Source: Saccoglossus kowalevskii (taxonomy: Eukaryota > Hemichordata > Enteropneusta > Harrimaniidae). From it: 62,945 nt of DNA. The first letter of the stretch is position 1; each line of letters opens with the position of its first letter. Shown piece after piece: positions 1 to 14,100 of this stretch. Location: the NCBI RefSeq assembly GCF_000003605.2, contig NW_003153249.1, forward strand, positions 449,836 through 512,780. Reading direction: 5' to 3'. The position numbers were made by a program, and so were the translations under genes. The notes beneath the pieces were generated by a model. It did not search any database. It was given only the letters and a program-made list of their open reading frames with translations, and had not been told where the DNA came from.

Positions 1-156
1 TGTGTGATGTATGAGTGAAGTTTGAACTTAATCGGTCCATGCATGTTCGAGATACAAGTGATCACGGACGCACGGACGGACGGACGCACACAGGGCAAAA
101 CATAAGTCCCCGTTTTCGGACTGCGTCCGAACGGGGACTAAAAAAAAAAAAAAAAA
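1..156 (+). repeat. 3' end of a SINE-like short interspersed repeat
   Basis: The piece holds a run of GGAC repeats near position 70-85, a strong hairpin at 105-139 (outer arms AGTCCCCGTT and AACGGGGACT, inner arms TCGGAC and GTCCGA) and then 17 A residues at 140-156. A GGACGGAC stretch followed by a stable hairpin and poly(A) is a common form for the 3' end of short retroposons in marine invertebrates. The 5' part lies outside the window, so family and length are unknown. Confidence 0.55.
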
Positions 157-226
157 TCTCTCCCAAGTGCATCTATAACTTAAGTGAAAATGGTCTACAA
201 CACCTATACATTAATCATCGGAAATA

Positions 227-2181
227 CTAAATTATAATTCTACGACCAGTAACCAAATTAAGTGACGCCTGAAGCACGTAGCTCGACGTACTTCCAAATA
301 TTTTTACGTTTAGTGTTAAAGCACCTAATTGTGGCCCAAACTGTAAATACATATCTCGTGTACAAAACAAATTTCTTATAATAAATACATAATTAAATTT
401 TTCGTGTATAACATATACTTTCTTATAATAAATACATAAATACATCTCTCGTGTATAACACATAATTTCTTATAATGAATGCATAAATAAATTTCTCGTG
501 TACAACATATAATTCGTTTCTTAAAATCACAATCTAGACAGTATGTGACACTAAGTCACATTCAATTGTAACTTAAAGGATCAGTAACCTGAATAATGGT
601 AGATATCGTTTCTGTACATTGTGAAGCACCCAATTAACAGTATAATTATGAGAACATTGCCTCGCAATTGACATTGCCAATTATCAATCTTGTGTCGTAG
701 TTATGAAGTTGTATTCATCTTAAATTCATATCATATTATTTTTTTCTGATTTGGTAATATATTCATTTTCAGTTGTTTTAGCCAACTGTTAAAAGGTTTC
801 AAATATAAAGACACCAAAAAGTACTCCCACACTTGTGTGTGGGTTGTGGTTACCGAATGGCTAAGCACATTTTAATATATACATTGGTTGCTTACAGTGC
901 ACAAATGAGTGTCACAGGAGATTATTATATAGAACAGCTCGTACACAGAAGGGAAATTGTCCAATGAATTATATAAACATTTATTACCCAAACACTAATC
1001 ACTTTAAATAATAGCTATGCTAAATGGCAATACATTGTGAAAAATATATTTCAAAATAATGGCACGTTCTCTCTAAATAATATTAAATTATCAACTGTTT
1101 AGAATAATAAAAATTATTATTAACCGAAATTGAGAATATCGAATGTTTATTCGGATTATAAATAGATCGCCATCTAAAGGCAATACTTTTCCTCGTTTTA
1201 ATATGAATAATCAAGTGTGTTGTCTCTTGGATACAGCTTGCTTATACATACTTACATTATCGCATAGTTTGGCTCATATGACTTATTAAATGTAACAATC
1301 GTGTATTCATACAAAATAATATTAGTTGCTTGGAAACCATTAACTCTTCATACCTAAATTCGTTGATATACATATCTATAAGAAAAGGTAAATATATGTT
1401 AAAATATGGGATATGCGTAACTCAGTGTATATTAATTGAGACACACATGGTTAAACCACAAGAGGGAACATTACTTTAAAAAAAAATGAGTTTACCTTTA
1501 ACGAAAAATAGTATTCCAGTAATTTAAATCCTGCATACGGACCTTTAATAACAAAACAAATCAAACATTTATTAAATGAAAATTGTATGTGACAATATGA
1601 CCACAATGTGAAAACAAGTGTTATATATTGCAATACAGTAAACAAGTGTTATCTCCTGTATTTCCAATCTGATTAAAATCCCATGTAGATATACATTTCT
1701 ATATTTATTTATTGGTAATGTGTATTGTGTTTGTTTTCTTGCCTTTTTTGTTGTTTTCTCATACATATTTGATTTTGGTAGTGTAAACTATCCATACGTA
1801 AATCTGATTTAATTATATTATACTCGTGATACTCGTGGCTTTACATAATCCGCGGAAACACATTTCAGTGTAATTTAAAAATAACAAACCTCATTAGAAA
1901 CAGCGACATGTGCAGGAGAATTATTTCCACCCTTGATTCTACAATAAATATGTATAACATTGTATTCATTATATGTTATTTCTTATGCACTGAATTCATT
2001 GTCTTGGGTTAACTGATTGTTTGGTTAACTGATTGGTTTCATGCATGGGAAAATGATTTATGTTGTTTATACTCGATATGGATAATGACCTACCTCAAAC
2101 TGTATGCTACCACAGCGATCACTGACACAAAAATTACAAATGCTGCCAGTCCGGTACCTGCGATTACTGTGCCATAACGGT
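227..2181 (-). CDS. Transmembrane and cytoplasmic-tail exons (exons 25-27)
   Basis: Exon 25 (2181-2094, residues 1302-1331) reads NRYGTVIAG, then a hydrophobic stretch to about residue 1328 with the core FVIFVSVIAVVAYSL. It is a clear single membrane helix, followed by R-I-K-G-G, positive as expected for the inner side. Exon 26 (1938-1890) adds 16 residues. For exon 27 I chose 340-227 because an acceptor (ATTTACAG) opens a phase-0 frame of 37 codons ending in TAG, which fits the phase-0 end of exon 26. The donors of exons 25 and 26 are GTAGGT and GTTTGT; the second is weak. The tail has no tyrosine or SH3 motif I recognise. Intron 26 (341-1889) shows nothing else. Helix 0.9, last exon about 0.5. 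Confidence 0.7.
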
Positions 2182-5100
2182 CTGGAAAGTACAAAGTGAT
2201 ATATACCCTTTTATACTAGAATGTCTTTATGTTGTTAGGCGAAGTGTTTTAAAATGTCTCCCAATTCCAATTTCATCATAACATATTGAAACATCACTGT
2301 TCAATTTTACTTTTTTTTTACATGCTTGTGATGTGATGTTTACTGGTAAATGAAGATGTTACGGACAGACGCAGAATGAATATTTTGAACGAAAAAAAAT
2401 GCCATTTATAAGCGAGATAATAAATAATACTGCAGACTTACTTATTTGTTTCTCCAAATTTTGGTCGTGTTCATTCTCTGTGCCTATACAAATATTTGAA
2501 AAAGACAAATTCACATATATATTTCAAATTAGTGGTATTTTGTCCGTGTTCTGTATGTATGGTGCAAATGTGGTTCAAACAAGGTTTGCCCTATCACTCT
2601 TGAAGTTGAAAGGGCAAATAAAATACCCGGATGTAAACAAAGCGAGTTAGCTTGATTTCAATGAATGCGTACCATTGATCATGTCACTGAAAACAACAGC
2701 AATTAATGCATAATACTGTTCCGCCGATAACATATCGACGTAATACGACAACGAAAATTGCGATCTTGAACTTGTAATAGTTGAATGTGCGCCTAGTGCT
2801 ATTAAAAACATTAAAGAACTTTAAAAATGTATTGATGTAACATGTTATCTTTCAATGCGATGATTCATTTGAAATGAAAAATAAAAAATCGTCGACCATA
2901 AATTGTTTGCCAACTAATTGATTAAATAAGGACCCAGCATCTATACGGTTTTCCGTTTGAGAAGATTCACAAAACACTCTACCCTGATATAAATATATCC
3001 AGTTCTGTATGCGATGTACTAGCGTCAATAATGGTAAATTGAAACTAAACCAATAAATAAATAAATAAATACGAGAATATACCGCCATGTTAATATAGCA
3101 TATGGATTGGTGTCACGGTCATAACACATTTCCTGGTGTCAGGTGAGGTCAATCGATGTCATCGAAAAAGCTATTCCATGAACATATTTAAGGGTAGGGG
3201 TTATTGTGTGCATATTCCTGAGGGAAGAGGACAATTTTGACATTTATTTAAAGGAAGGGAATTGTAAAACTTTGAATTGTTGGTAATCGTTTTAAGTGGT
3301 CATTATGTTTTGTTTTTAGTACAGTTCATGTTTCTGCATTTCAAATGAGGTAATCCTTTTTTTGGCAGAGAAACAAATCACAGAAGTTATTTGGCGGACA
3401 TGAAACCAGGCCTCCAAAAATGTGTGGACTGAATAAATGAAAAATCAAAACATCTGGAGAAGTAAAATTCTTGGGAAATGCTCACGATAGATGGCATGTG
3501 AATGCCAATGTTCCCCCTTTTCCAATCTACATACGACGGAGTATTTCGCGACCACTTGGAGCAAAAAATGCGGGCAACTTATTCGTCCGTCAGCTCCACA
3601 AGTCTATTGAATTTAGCTTTACGTACATTTATACCAATTATATGACGCTCCGCCCTTAGACTCCACCCTCAAGCGTCATACTGCCGGAAAACCGGTAATT
3701 CGAACGTCGCGTCGGAAACTCGAAATGCACATGGACTCATAATGCACGTATGTGTAGTTGTGTAAAACAGTTCAATTAACCTAATTTCTCAACCACGTAG
3801 AGTAGAATACAATATTAATACTTCTAGTTAGGTGCCTGCTACTGTAATATTAAAATATAGGATTGAATCTTACTACAGTTGAATCTAAATTCTTCTTCGT
3901 CATAACAATCAGCTGGACAATCAACATCCCCGTCATTCAACCAGGATATATCAACACATATTTGGTCACCTGGGCAATATATTTGATTACGCAGACATGG
4001 CTCTGGAACATTAATATCTAATATAGTAAAAAAATATTAAGAAATATCAGGAAATATTATCTATACACTAATTGTACAAAGACCAATTTATAATAATGAA
4101 GATAAATTGGAGCACTACGTTGGAAGATCTTAAGAATAACGATATAACTATCTCTTGAAATCAATATTCGAACAAGGGCACACACTGTACAATATATTCT
4201 GAACTGAATATATACTTGTAAGCTTGTAGTAGCAGCTAATATAAAAAGTGAATCAAGCAAATAATACTGAGGAGACGTCAGAGTTATAATTATGTTAAAT
4301 CTGAGTAAACATGTACTTTTCTTGGTTGATAAACGATCATTTTTGGGGATGTAGTACATGGTTACTTTGATTTAACATAGTATTTACCCTGACGTGAAGT
4401 ATGAGGAGTATATACTGTAGTTATGTGTTCACTTCTATATTTGCAGTCATGTTGCCATGTTAGGCTGTAGTTCGTATAATTTACTGTGTTACACTCACCT
4501 GAGTTTAGGCACGACTGTGTAAATGTTACGTCGTCAATGGCTATATCGGAAAAATCCGGATCACCCACAATAGCCTCAAAAACGACTCTATATCTGAATG
4601 GATTACCAATGACCACTTTAGCATAGTTCCAGTGTTTTCCCAAATTACCACTGTACTGCCACATCAATAGACGTTGACTTTGTTCCGTAATCGATTCTGT
4701 GTATATCTAAAATAATCAAAACGGCTTGCAATTTTTTTTCCAGTAGGAAAAATGTGTTTGTTACTGACTCTTCATCGTCAATGTTTATCCTATATACCAG
4801 GCCTGTTACATATAATTGGATATGTGTGATATGTCGGGAGGTGTGTGCTTGGTAGGCCCCTTAAGGCAGCTGGTATTTTAACATGATCAAGTTGTCTGAT
4901 TTGAAGTATCTGAACATGATAACATATGGATACATCTAAAAATCATTCAGGAACTGTTGTGTGCTCTGTATGTCAGAGGCATGTATATCGGCTATCTTGG
5001 TTATACTGGATTAAGATATGTAATTACTATTTTAAAGGAACTAAACCATATTACCCAAATCACCAATTTAAATAAAACAACAACAACAAACAAACAATTT

Positions 5101-8100
5101 ATTTATTGGATTGGCGGACATTTTGATTGTTGTTGGATAATATAAACTATGGTCAAAATTCCAAATGGCCAAAAAGTAAATTTGCAGAGAATCTGTCAAG
5201 AATATATAAACATGCTCGGAACATATGATAATTACTACAACATGGTTATAAGTAATACAAGATCCAAAAATGAGTCGTATTTATATTCTTGGAAACTTTC
5301 ATTTTAACACACACGGTTGAACTATATATGTTTGAATGTCTGTATTGATTTAAACAAAATAACATGCAAGTGCCAAGGACTCCATTACTGCCTCAACACT
5401 ATATGACGAATACAAATTTCATGGCATGAATGATATAGTATATAACCTATTATATTGTACTTACCCTTAGGCTACCCATTCTAGACACCTGACTTTTCGA
5501 ATACATGTGATACCAAAACCTGATGGCACATACATCATTGCTTGCTGGAAACGTTGTATTTGTAGCTATGCGAGCAATATCTCCAGTATTTTGCTCACTA
5601 CTCTTGATGTATAGAAATAGACCTGAGAATGCAAAATTAAAAGAAGCCATGCAAAAAATACAGTTGACTATCGCAAAACATTTACCCAACTGTTGCTTAT
5701 TGTTTTCTCAAGTCTTTTTGACTAATGTTGTATTTTCTTAGGTGATCTGGAGACCACTATTCAAATACAATATTAATCATTATTAAAATAAAATTTTACA
5801 TATTATAAAACAGCAGTAACTATTTTTTCTGATTTTTATTTTCAATAAAAACTCTCCTGTGTCATTATTGGCAATTTGTAATAGTGAAATTAAGGCACTG
5901 AAAGCATATCATATGCGCTATATTCAGACGCTGCACGGGATAGGGTTAATGTGCCCATGAAATTGTGTCTAAAACAGTATTTTAGAATTCAGTGAAATCA
6001 CGGCAATTGCCGCTTTAACATTAACATGTACAAAGAACGGTACATGCGATTCTGTCTTATAATCTTTGGAACTTACTGTGTTTATGCGTAGTGATAGCTG
6101 CAGTGTGGTCATAATCAGGACCGCTATTATTACTTGGCGTCTCAAAACCTGCTGTCCAGTTGAAATTGTCATCATTCAGCTGTCTATAATCACAGTACGG
6201 CTTGTATTCATCAAAATGACAATCACCATCTTTCGCAACTAAATAAAACAAATCGGATATGAAGCATGATGGCGATCAGGATGTGATTTTTTTAAGTGTC
6301 CAACTGTCACCAATTGTGACACGAAGTGATGATATCATTGATAACAATAGCCTTTGGTGTACATTTCGTAGCACGTCGACAGATTTGGCCGGCAAAGTTC
6401 ACCGTCCTACATATAGCATACAATATGGAGTCTTAGGGTCACTTTAATATTCTTATTTGAATGTGGTTGCACAATCAGTGAATAGTGAAAGATGGAGGAG
6501 TTGAGCCGAAGTAATATGTTGTTTACCACAGTTATCTTCGTCAGACCAATCATCACAATCGGGTCTATAGTCACAGTATCTGTCAAGTAATAAACATCGA
6601 CTTTCGTTTGAACACTGAAACTCATTAGCATTATCACATGGCCTGGTGTAGTTTGCTGAGAAGTGAATAAAAAAACAGAACGAAATAAGCGGCAATATAA
6701 TCAATATCACTCGTTCTTTAACCCTGAGAGACATCTTATAATGTGCACACGAAGGAACAATACATTATATTAAACTTCATTGTATGTATGTGAATACAAT
6801 TACGTAAGCTGTTAAAAGAAATCTCAAATCCTACAATGCGGAACTGGAGCAGGTATATATAAAATCAGCCTCATACTCATACATACATACTTACTATCAG
6901 AGCAATTGTTAAATTGTAAATCGTCAATGGCGATTCCACTTATATATCCGAAATTACGTTCACATTCGATGAAAATGGAGAACTCTTCCTGACGACCGAT
7001 TATGGCAACCCCATTATACCACCCATTTCCTTGATTGTCTGTGGCATGCCAAAGTCGTTTTGATTGATGGTTTCTATATTTGATTCTGATAGATAGACTT
7101 CCTTGACGATGTCCATAAATGTAGTATCGAAAGGATAATTGACAATTTTCATGGCTGTGTTGGTATGGTAGTGTTCGTAAATCTCTGTTTTCATAGTTAC
7201 TCGATACCACAAACATGTAATGACCTGAAAAAGTTACATAGTGTTATATCGAATATAGTCTAGATACATAATGCAATATACCAGAACTAGTTCCTTATGC
7301 AAGGAATAACCAAATTAGTTTTGTGCATGCTTACCCAGATCATCTCCAATTGTGCCATCAATAACTTGTCCGTGAAAAAGATTGGGTGGTCGACCATGCA
7401 TAATTACCCAGCCATGCGTAGTTGAGTTATGCCAACCACATGTACCAGACTCGAAGTCACAGGATGTTCCTAAAGTGAAACCCACATTTACTTGTAATGA
7501 AATTGTTATTATACTGTGAAATATATAAAACGTATTAAATAAATAAATTTTATCAATCAATATATATATAAAATTAAATATACCACAGCTTGATTCATCC
7601 GAGTTGTCTGTGCAGTCTTGAATAAAATTACACCTTCGCCAAGTATAAAAACACCCTGATCCATCTTGACAAGATAACATTCTATTATCTTCATCACAAT
7701 ACGAATGGTTGGGAACCATAGGTGACGTTTCACCAGGCAACAATCCACCACCGATGCATTCCGAACTGAAGCTGACATCATCTATCGCGACGTAACCGTC
7801 ATATCCATGGCGGCCCATTCCTTCTATAACAATCTGCTCAGAGATCGAGTTAATTTTTTCCAGTTATCGTGTTGCAAAAAAAAGGTCATAACATAAGTGA
7901 GAGTAATATCAGCAAGAATGACTATTTTCTTGCTATTGAACTTCGTATCCTTATAGGTGTGTTATTATAATATATGTAAATGTGTTCTGAAAATAATACC
8001 ACACGTACATGTTCCGGTACAAAAACATATTAACAAACACTTCTAGCAAACCTTAAAGTCTTTGCCTCGACTATCAATAGTTAGATCTAGCGGCCACCAG

Positions 8101-11100
8101 TAATAAATTTTGTCTCCAGTTTCATTGTGTAACATTTGCAAACTGCTATCGCCATCGAGGTAAGATGTCCGCAGTAACACCAACAATGAGATAATAGACT
8201 TTCCATACATACGATACCAAAAAGTAACCTAGGAAACAAATCACCAGGAATACACATTTAGGATTTGATTAATATTAGTGTTATCTGTTTAATCTGTACA
8301 TTACATGTATACCATGATTTTGTAGGACGAATCTTACTCTACATCCAATGCTTGTTCCTTTGATTGATGGACTGGCAAGTCGTGCTCCGTATTGATGATT
8401 CCATCTCGCATTTAAATACTGGCCTTGAAAGTAAAAAATAAGTCTTATTTTCAGTTATTCATGTTACGAATTGTGTTTGTCCAATTTCTCCATAATTTAT
8501 CATCAGTGTGGAATCTAATAATTAATACATTAAACAATTTATTAAAAAAATGATAAAGTACTATACATAATTAAGACTTGAACTAACTGATTATGTTGCA
8601 ATTGTGTGAATAATATTAACATTATCAAATACGTACCATCAACTGTTCTAAAGGTGTGGTCAAGCTCAGTTCCACGAGCGAATAACCATTTATATTCTTG
8701 GTCATATTCTTGTTCCCAATCACAAAGGTCTAGTTCAAAATCACATCTACCGACTAAAGCACCTGCAACACAATGTACATATACACAAATATACAGAAAT
8801 ATTGAAGGAAGTTAATAAATAAATAAATAAATAAATTAATTTACCGAGAGTTTCAAAGAATGGTGAAGTAAAATGCATATTGTCTAATATAAAAATGTGC
8901 TCTCTACTGTTTTAAACTCACAGCCTTAAGAATGTGTCTTTATATCAGGAAAAGACAGACATGCACACATTTAGGCCATATAATGCCCTAAGTATCTATT
9001 CAAAATAGCGAACCATTTTTTGAAAATATTATAACGTATTTAATAACTAGCATATTTACTCAATTAGTTGTTCATGTGTTAAAAATATAAGTATGTAGTC
9101 AATGCGATTTGATGTTTATATGCGATTATTTTGATGATACATCTCGAATTCGGCAAGGCAATGGTTGCCCGCAAAAAACAATTCCGTTCAGCTTCAGAGA
9201 AACATTCGGCGTAACGTATGGACTAACATAAAATTTACACATAAAAGTGGAAAATATAAACCATTCAACATAGGGTATTCGAACCATATGACGGTGATGC
9301 ATATCATATTCGAGTTCAATGTGTTCATAGATGTAGTTTCAATTGATAAATATATAGCGCACTTCAGACGCATACAAAAATGTTCACCATACAATATATT
9401 ACCACACATATATGTTGTATTATATTGGTGTATGGCGTAATTATATACACGAGCTTAGTAACCCATATACGTGAGTGATTACCGCAATGTTGTTCATCTG
9501 AGGAGTCCATACAGTCATCTACAAAATTACACACTTTCTTTTTGTCAATACAGTACCCATCAGAACAGCGGAATTCTTCCTCTGTGCACACTCTGTTAAT
9601 TACAACTAAAAAGATATATTTAATAGTATACATGATATATATGATATGATATATTTTGATTGTATTTGAATTACTAAATACGTCATTCGTTACAATTTAG
9701 TAAGTTAATTTAATGAACATGCTCAACATGCTCAAAAATTTTACATATTTTCGGTATGCATAATAATAATCATTACATCCTCATGAACATGGTAAAATGT
9801 GCATATTGTACTTTCACGATATGGCAGCAAACGTCATGTTAAACTACATATATTATAGTTATAACATGTATGCTATATGACATACCTGGCGGTGCACAGT
9901 CTATAAATACCACATCATCTATACATATATCATATAACACGTAATAACCACGAGTAGCTTGTATGGCCACCTATGTAAGAAAATCATAACAATAAGTACG
10001 ACAAGAATTTAAATATGTGAGCTACGTAACATAGTATTAATTTGTTCAAATCACAGTACCTGAAAGCGTTCTCCGATTCCTATGAAGACCAATGCGCGTT
10101 GCCATTCATTGGAGACTACGTCAATTAATACAAATTTCAGGTTCATTTCACTTTCATAAATTGTGAATACTTTCAGTAAACCAGAAGTGCTACTACCCAC
10201 ATGGTACCAGAATTCCAGATGGCAATTGGGACCAGACTGTCCAATCACTGGTGTTGTTATTTGTGTTTTTGTGTTTCTTTCTCCGGGGGAGTTGTCAGCG
10301 AATATGTAAAAACCTAAGATAAAATATATAGATAAAGTCCGTTAATGCTGATGTGAAAGACGTTGATGTTTACCGATCAGTGTTTCTCAAGTGCCATAAA
10401 TTATAATTATTAATAAGAAATATGAATTCCAGTCTGACATTATGAATACTAATGTACCATCGGGAGTTGTCGTTGTATGGTCAACATGTGGCCGAAAATC
10501 CTCAGCTGAACGACCTTGTTGTATTTCCCATCGAAATTGTGGAATCTCGTGCAATTCACGCGGCGAGGCAAACACGCCATTCCATCCACATGCACCACTT
10601 TCGAAATCACAGCTGTACTGCACTGTAAAATGGCAAAATTGTGTTGTCAGTTTCAAAGGAATATAACAAGTGTAAAGTCAACGCGTTATGCAATAAAGAA
10701 TACTTAGTATAGTTAATATGGTTGGAGATATATGTGATTAATGTTCATTCTGGTGAATCTCACTACAGCGAGTTGCTTCCTCTTCACCATTCAAACAGTC
10801 ATCACGGAAGTTGCACACCAGTTCTGGAGCAATGCATTCGTTATCCAATGTACAGTAGAACTCGTTGTCATTGCACGAAGGGTGGAATGTCATTGGTGAA
10901 CGAATTGGTGGAGGCGATTTTCTTGGTGCGTTGGGCAATTCGCCTGCAGAAAACAAATTAACAATTATAAACAAAGTCACACATAAACCACACTGCACCA
11001 CACTACTATACACTGCGCTATGTCACATCACGATGCCACGCCACGACTGTCTCACTGTACCGCACTGCATTGTGCCATGTCTCACAACAATACACAACAC

Positions 11101-14100
11101 TGTCTTGAAACTTACCAATAGAACTAAAAACACAGGTAGCAGTGAATGTTACATCATCAATAGCTATGTTTCCATTTCTAACGTCACCTGTTGTTGCTTC
11201 AATAACAACCTAAACACACAGAATATCAGCATGTGTTAAATGAATGTAAAATTAGATTAGAACTGCAATAACAATATATTCATACGTATTACATGTTGGA
11301 TATGTATATGTATAATTGCAGGCGTCCTCACTAGATGCATATGTTAAGTATACATATTCTGTTTTACGAGATGCATGGCTTCAATTGATTCTTTCACATG
11401 ACTATCACGAATACAATGTGAGGTGATTGTATTTGTAACCCAAATAAAAATAGATGAAAATAAACCTATAAAAGAAAGGAAACCTAATTTATATGGTGTA
11501 TGTATTATGACGACTTATTATTAGATGGATATAATAGACTGTAAAATAGAAACCTTAATGCATATGGACTTTACGAACATGCAAGGCAGAAGACCATGAA
11601 TAAAATGGTGTGCATCCTTTGGTGACTTGCACAAGAATTATAAAAAGTCAGTTGTTCACAAGAACTACTACTACTATTACATTGCAACCGTACAACGTTT
11701 TAAATTGATGAATTTGTCCAAAAAAGTGTTGGTTGACAGTATTTGTACAATGTATACCTAGCTTTGAATATTTTACAGAGCATTTCCACACATGTAAAGC
11801 TTGCTCATCCGTCGGACGGTTATGCATAAATTATATTTGCCCAAAACTACATCGAAATGCTTTTGAGTTTTAACATAGAACGTTCTACAAATTGTTACTC
11901 GTGATTCGATTTCGTGAATTGTGTATACATATGTGATAACTATGATTTTTCCTACCTGGAAATCGACAGCGACATCAAAAACAATTTTGCCTTTGTCCCA
12001 GAATGGTCCATTATATCCATTCTTCTGCCATACACGAGTTTGTCCCTGTGTTTCTCCGTTATAGATGCGAGTATATATATTCAGATGACCAAAATGGCGG
12101 TTAAACATGTAATAGTAAAAACGCATCTAATGTAAATAAGAGTATATAACATAGGTCAGAATTCTCAAAATTGTGGTTTTTGCTTCATTTTTGTTTGTAT
12201 TGAGTTTTACGTGTTTTGCAATTGTCTTCTTCGCCAGATTTGTTCAGTTGCTTTTCCGAAATAATAAAGATTTGTCTATTTCTTAGTGAATACTTTTATT
12301 CAAAAAAATTGTACTTATATAATATTTAATGTTTTACATATTGAGGTAATTATATACAGTACCTTGCATAACCCAGACGTTGTGCTTTGCAAAACTGGAC
12401 TGATGAGCTGAGCTCTGTAACCATATTGATTGGCCATAGCCTCAATTGATGCATAATAACCTGTTTACAATAAATTATAATAATTCACGAAAGAGTACAT
12501 TAAAATGAAACATATGCATGACATCAACTGAATATATAATACTTCATTACTATACATTGCGCTCTGCAGTGGTGGAACGCTGATGTGACGTCATGATAGC
12601 TTATATAGATGACGGCAAAGTTCAAATCGACCACTGAGTTTTGAAATATTCCTCATCTAAAATTACTCAAACTAAAATGATTAATGCATTCGTGTAATAC
12701 ATTTATGTCATAGAATATTTTTGTCACCGGATTTATAAACATTGATCATTACTCAGCCGTCGTTCGTTTTGTTCTTTAATTAATCACAAAATATGTGTCG
12801 TATTCAGTAGAATTATTAATGTAAACGACTTGTGATCTATGTTTCGTTTCTGACCTGATGCAATAGCATGTGTGTGGTCATAGCGAGGATCTGAAGCAAT
12901 TGAATCATACTTGTCATAGCCAAATTTACGGACCCAATCCATCTCGTCGATGCCGTTATCAACTTGTATCCAATCACAAAACCCATTCTGAAAGTCACAT
13001 TGAATGTAACTGCCTGTGAAAAATGACGAGAGTGATTATTTGTGTCACTGTGCAAGTACACATATTCACATGTAATAAAGTTGTCAATAAAGCAATGTCA
13101 TGCTGTGTCATTTTATATACAACTAATAATTTTAGAGTAATCGTAATATGTGTGATCATTTTGAAAAAACGACAAATGTACTCGATATAGTTGTGCATAT
13201 TATATAGTATATCGTAATGATATTTACTATTTTTTTTCCAATTTGTTGTTTTTGGCTGTGGGCTAATAATCTGACTAGAGTAATAATGTTTCACACCCGA
13301 GCAGGAAATATCATATATTATATTATATTATATCAATTCCGACTCCTCTCGTAAAAACAAATATTTGTCAGCTTCATTTCATCTGAGTTATCACCACAAT
13401 TATTCACAATATCACAAACTAAATCTTTAGTTACACAGGCCTATTCAACTTTTGATATACTACTCACCACAGTTCATTTCATCTGAGTTATCTCCGCAAT
13501 TGTTTACAAGATCACACACTAAATCCTTGTCAATGCAAGCACCATTTCTACACCAAAAATGACTACCAGTGTCACACGATTGAGTAGAATCTGGCCACTC
13601 ACAATCCACAAATTCAACGTCATCGATTGCCGTTCCTTCGATGTTTGAAGTACAGCCATCCATTACGAACCCGACCTAAGGTATGTGAGTGTTTGTGAAT
13701 GTATAATTATATAATAGCATATGTTTTGCATGTTACACGACATAGTATAAACATACTGGGTGGTGAAAATATGTCAGTATATAGTACGAGACAACTAACA
13801 TGTTAAACAACTATATGTAATTTGCTGGTATGTGAACGTTTACTACCAATATGCTAATTTGGATAAATATTCATTTCCATTCCGACATATTCAGACATAG
13901 GATCCAATACGATATAGGTAGTGAAAGGTCGTTCTTCATAATTTAACCTATTTATTTGATAACTTGTTTATGGAATTAAATATGATACCATACCTGCCAA
14001 GGAGTGGTTTGCTTTCCGATTCCTACTGTAATATTTTCCCATTGATCATCTGTATCACGGGGCAGCCAGAAGGTCGTAGTTGTATCACCTTGCACGATTG

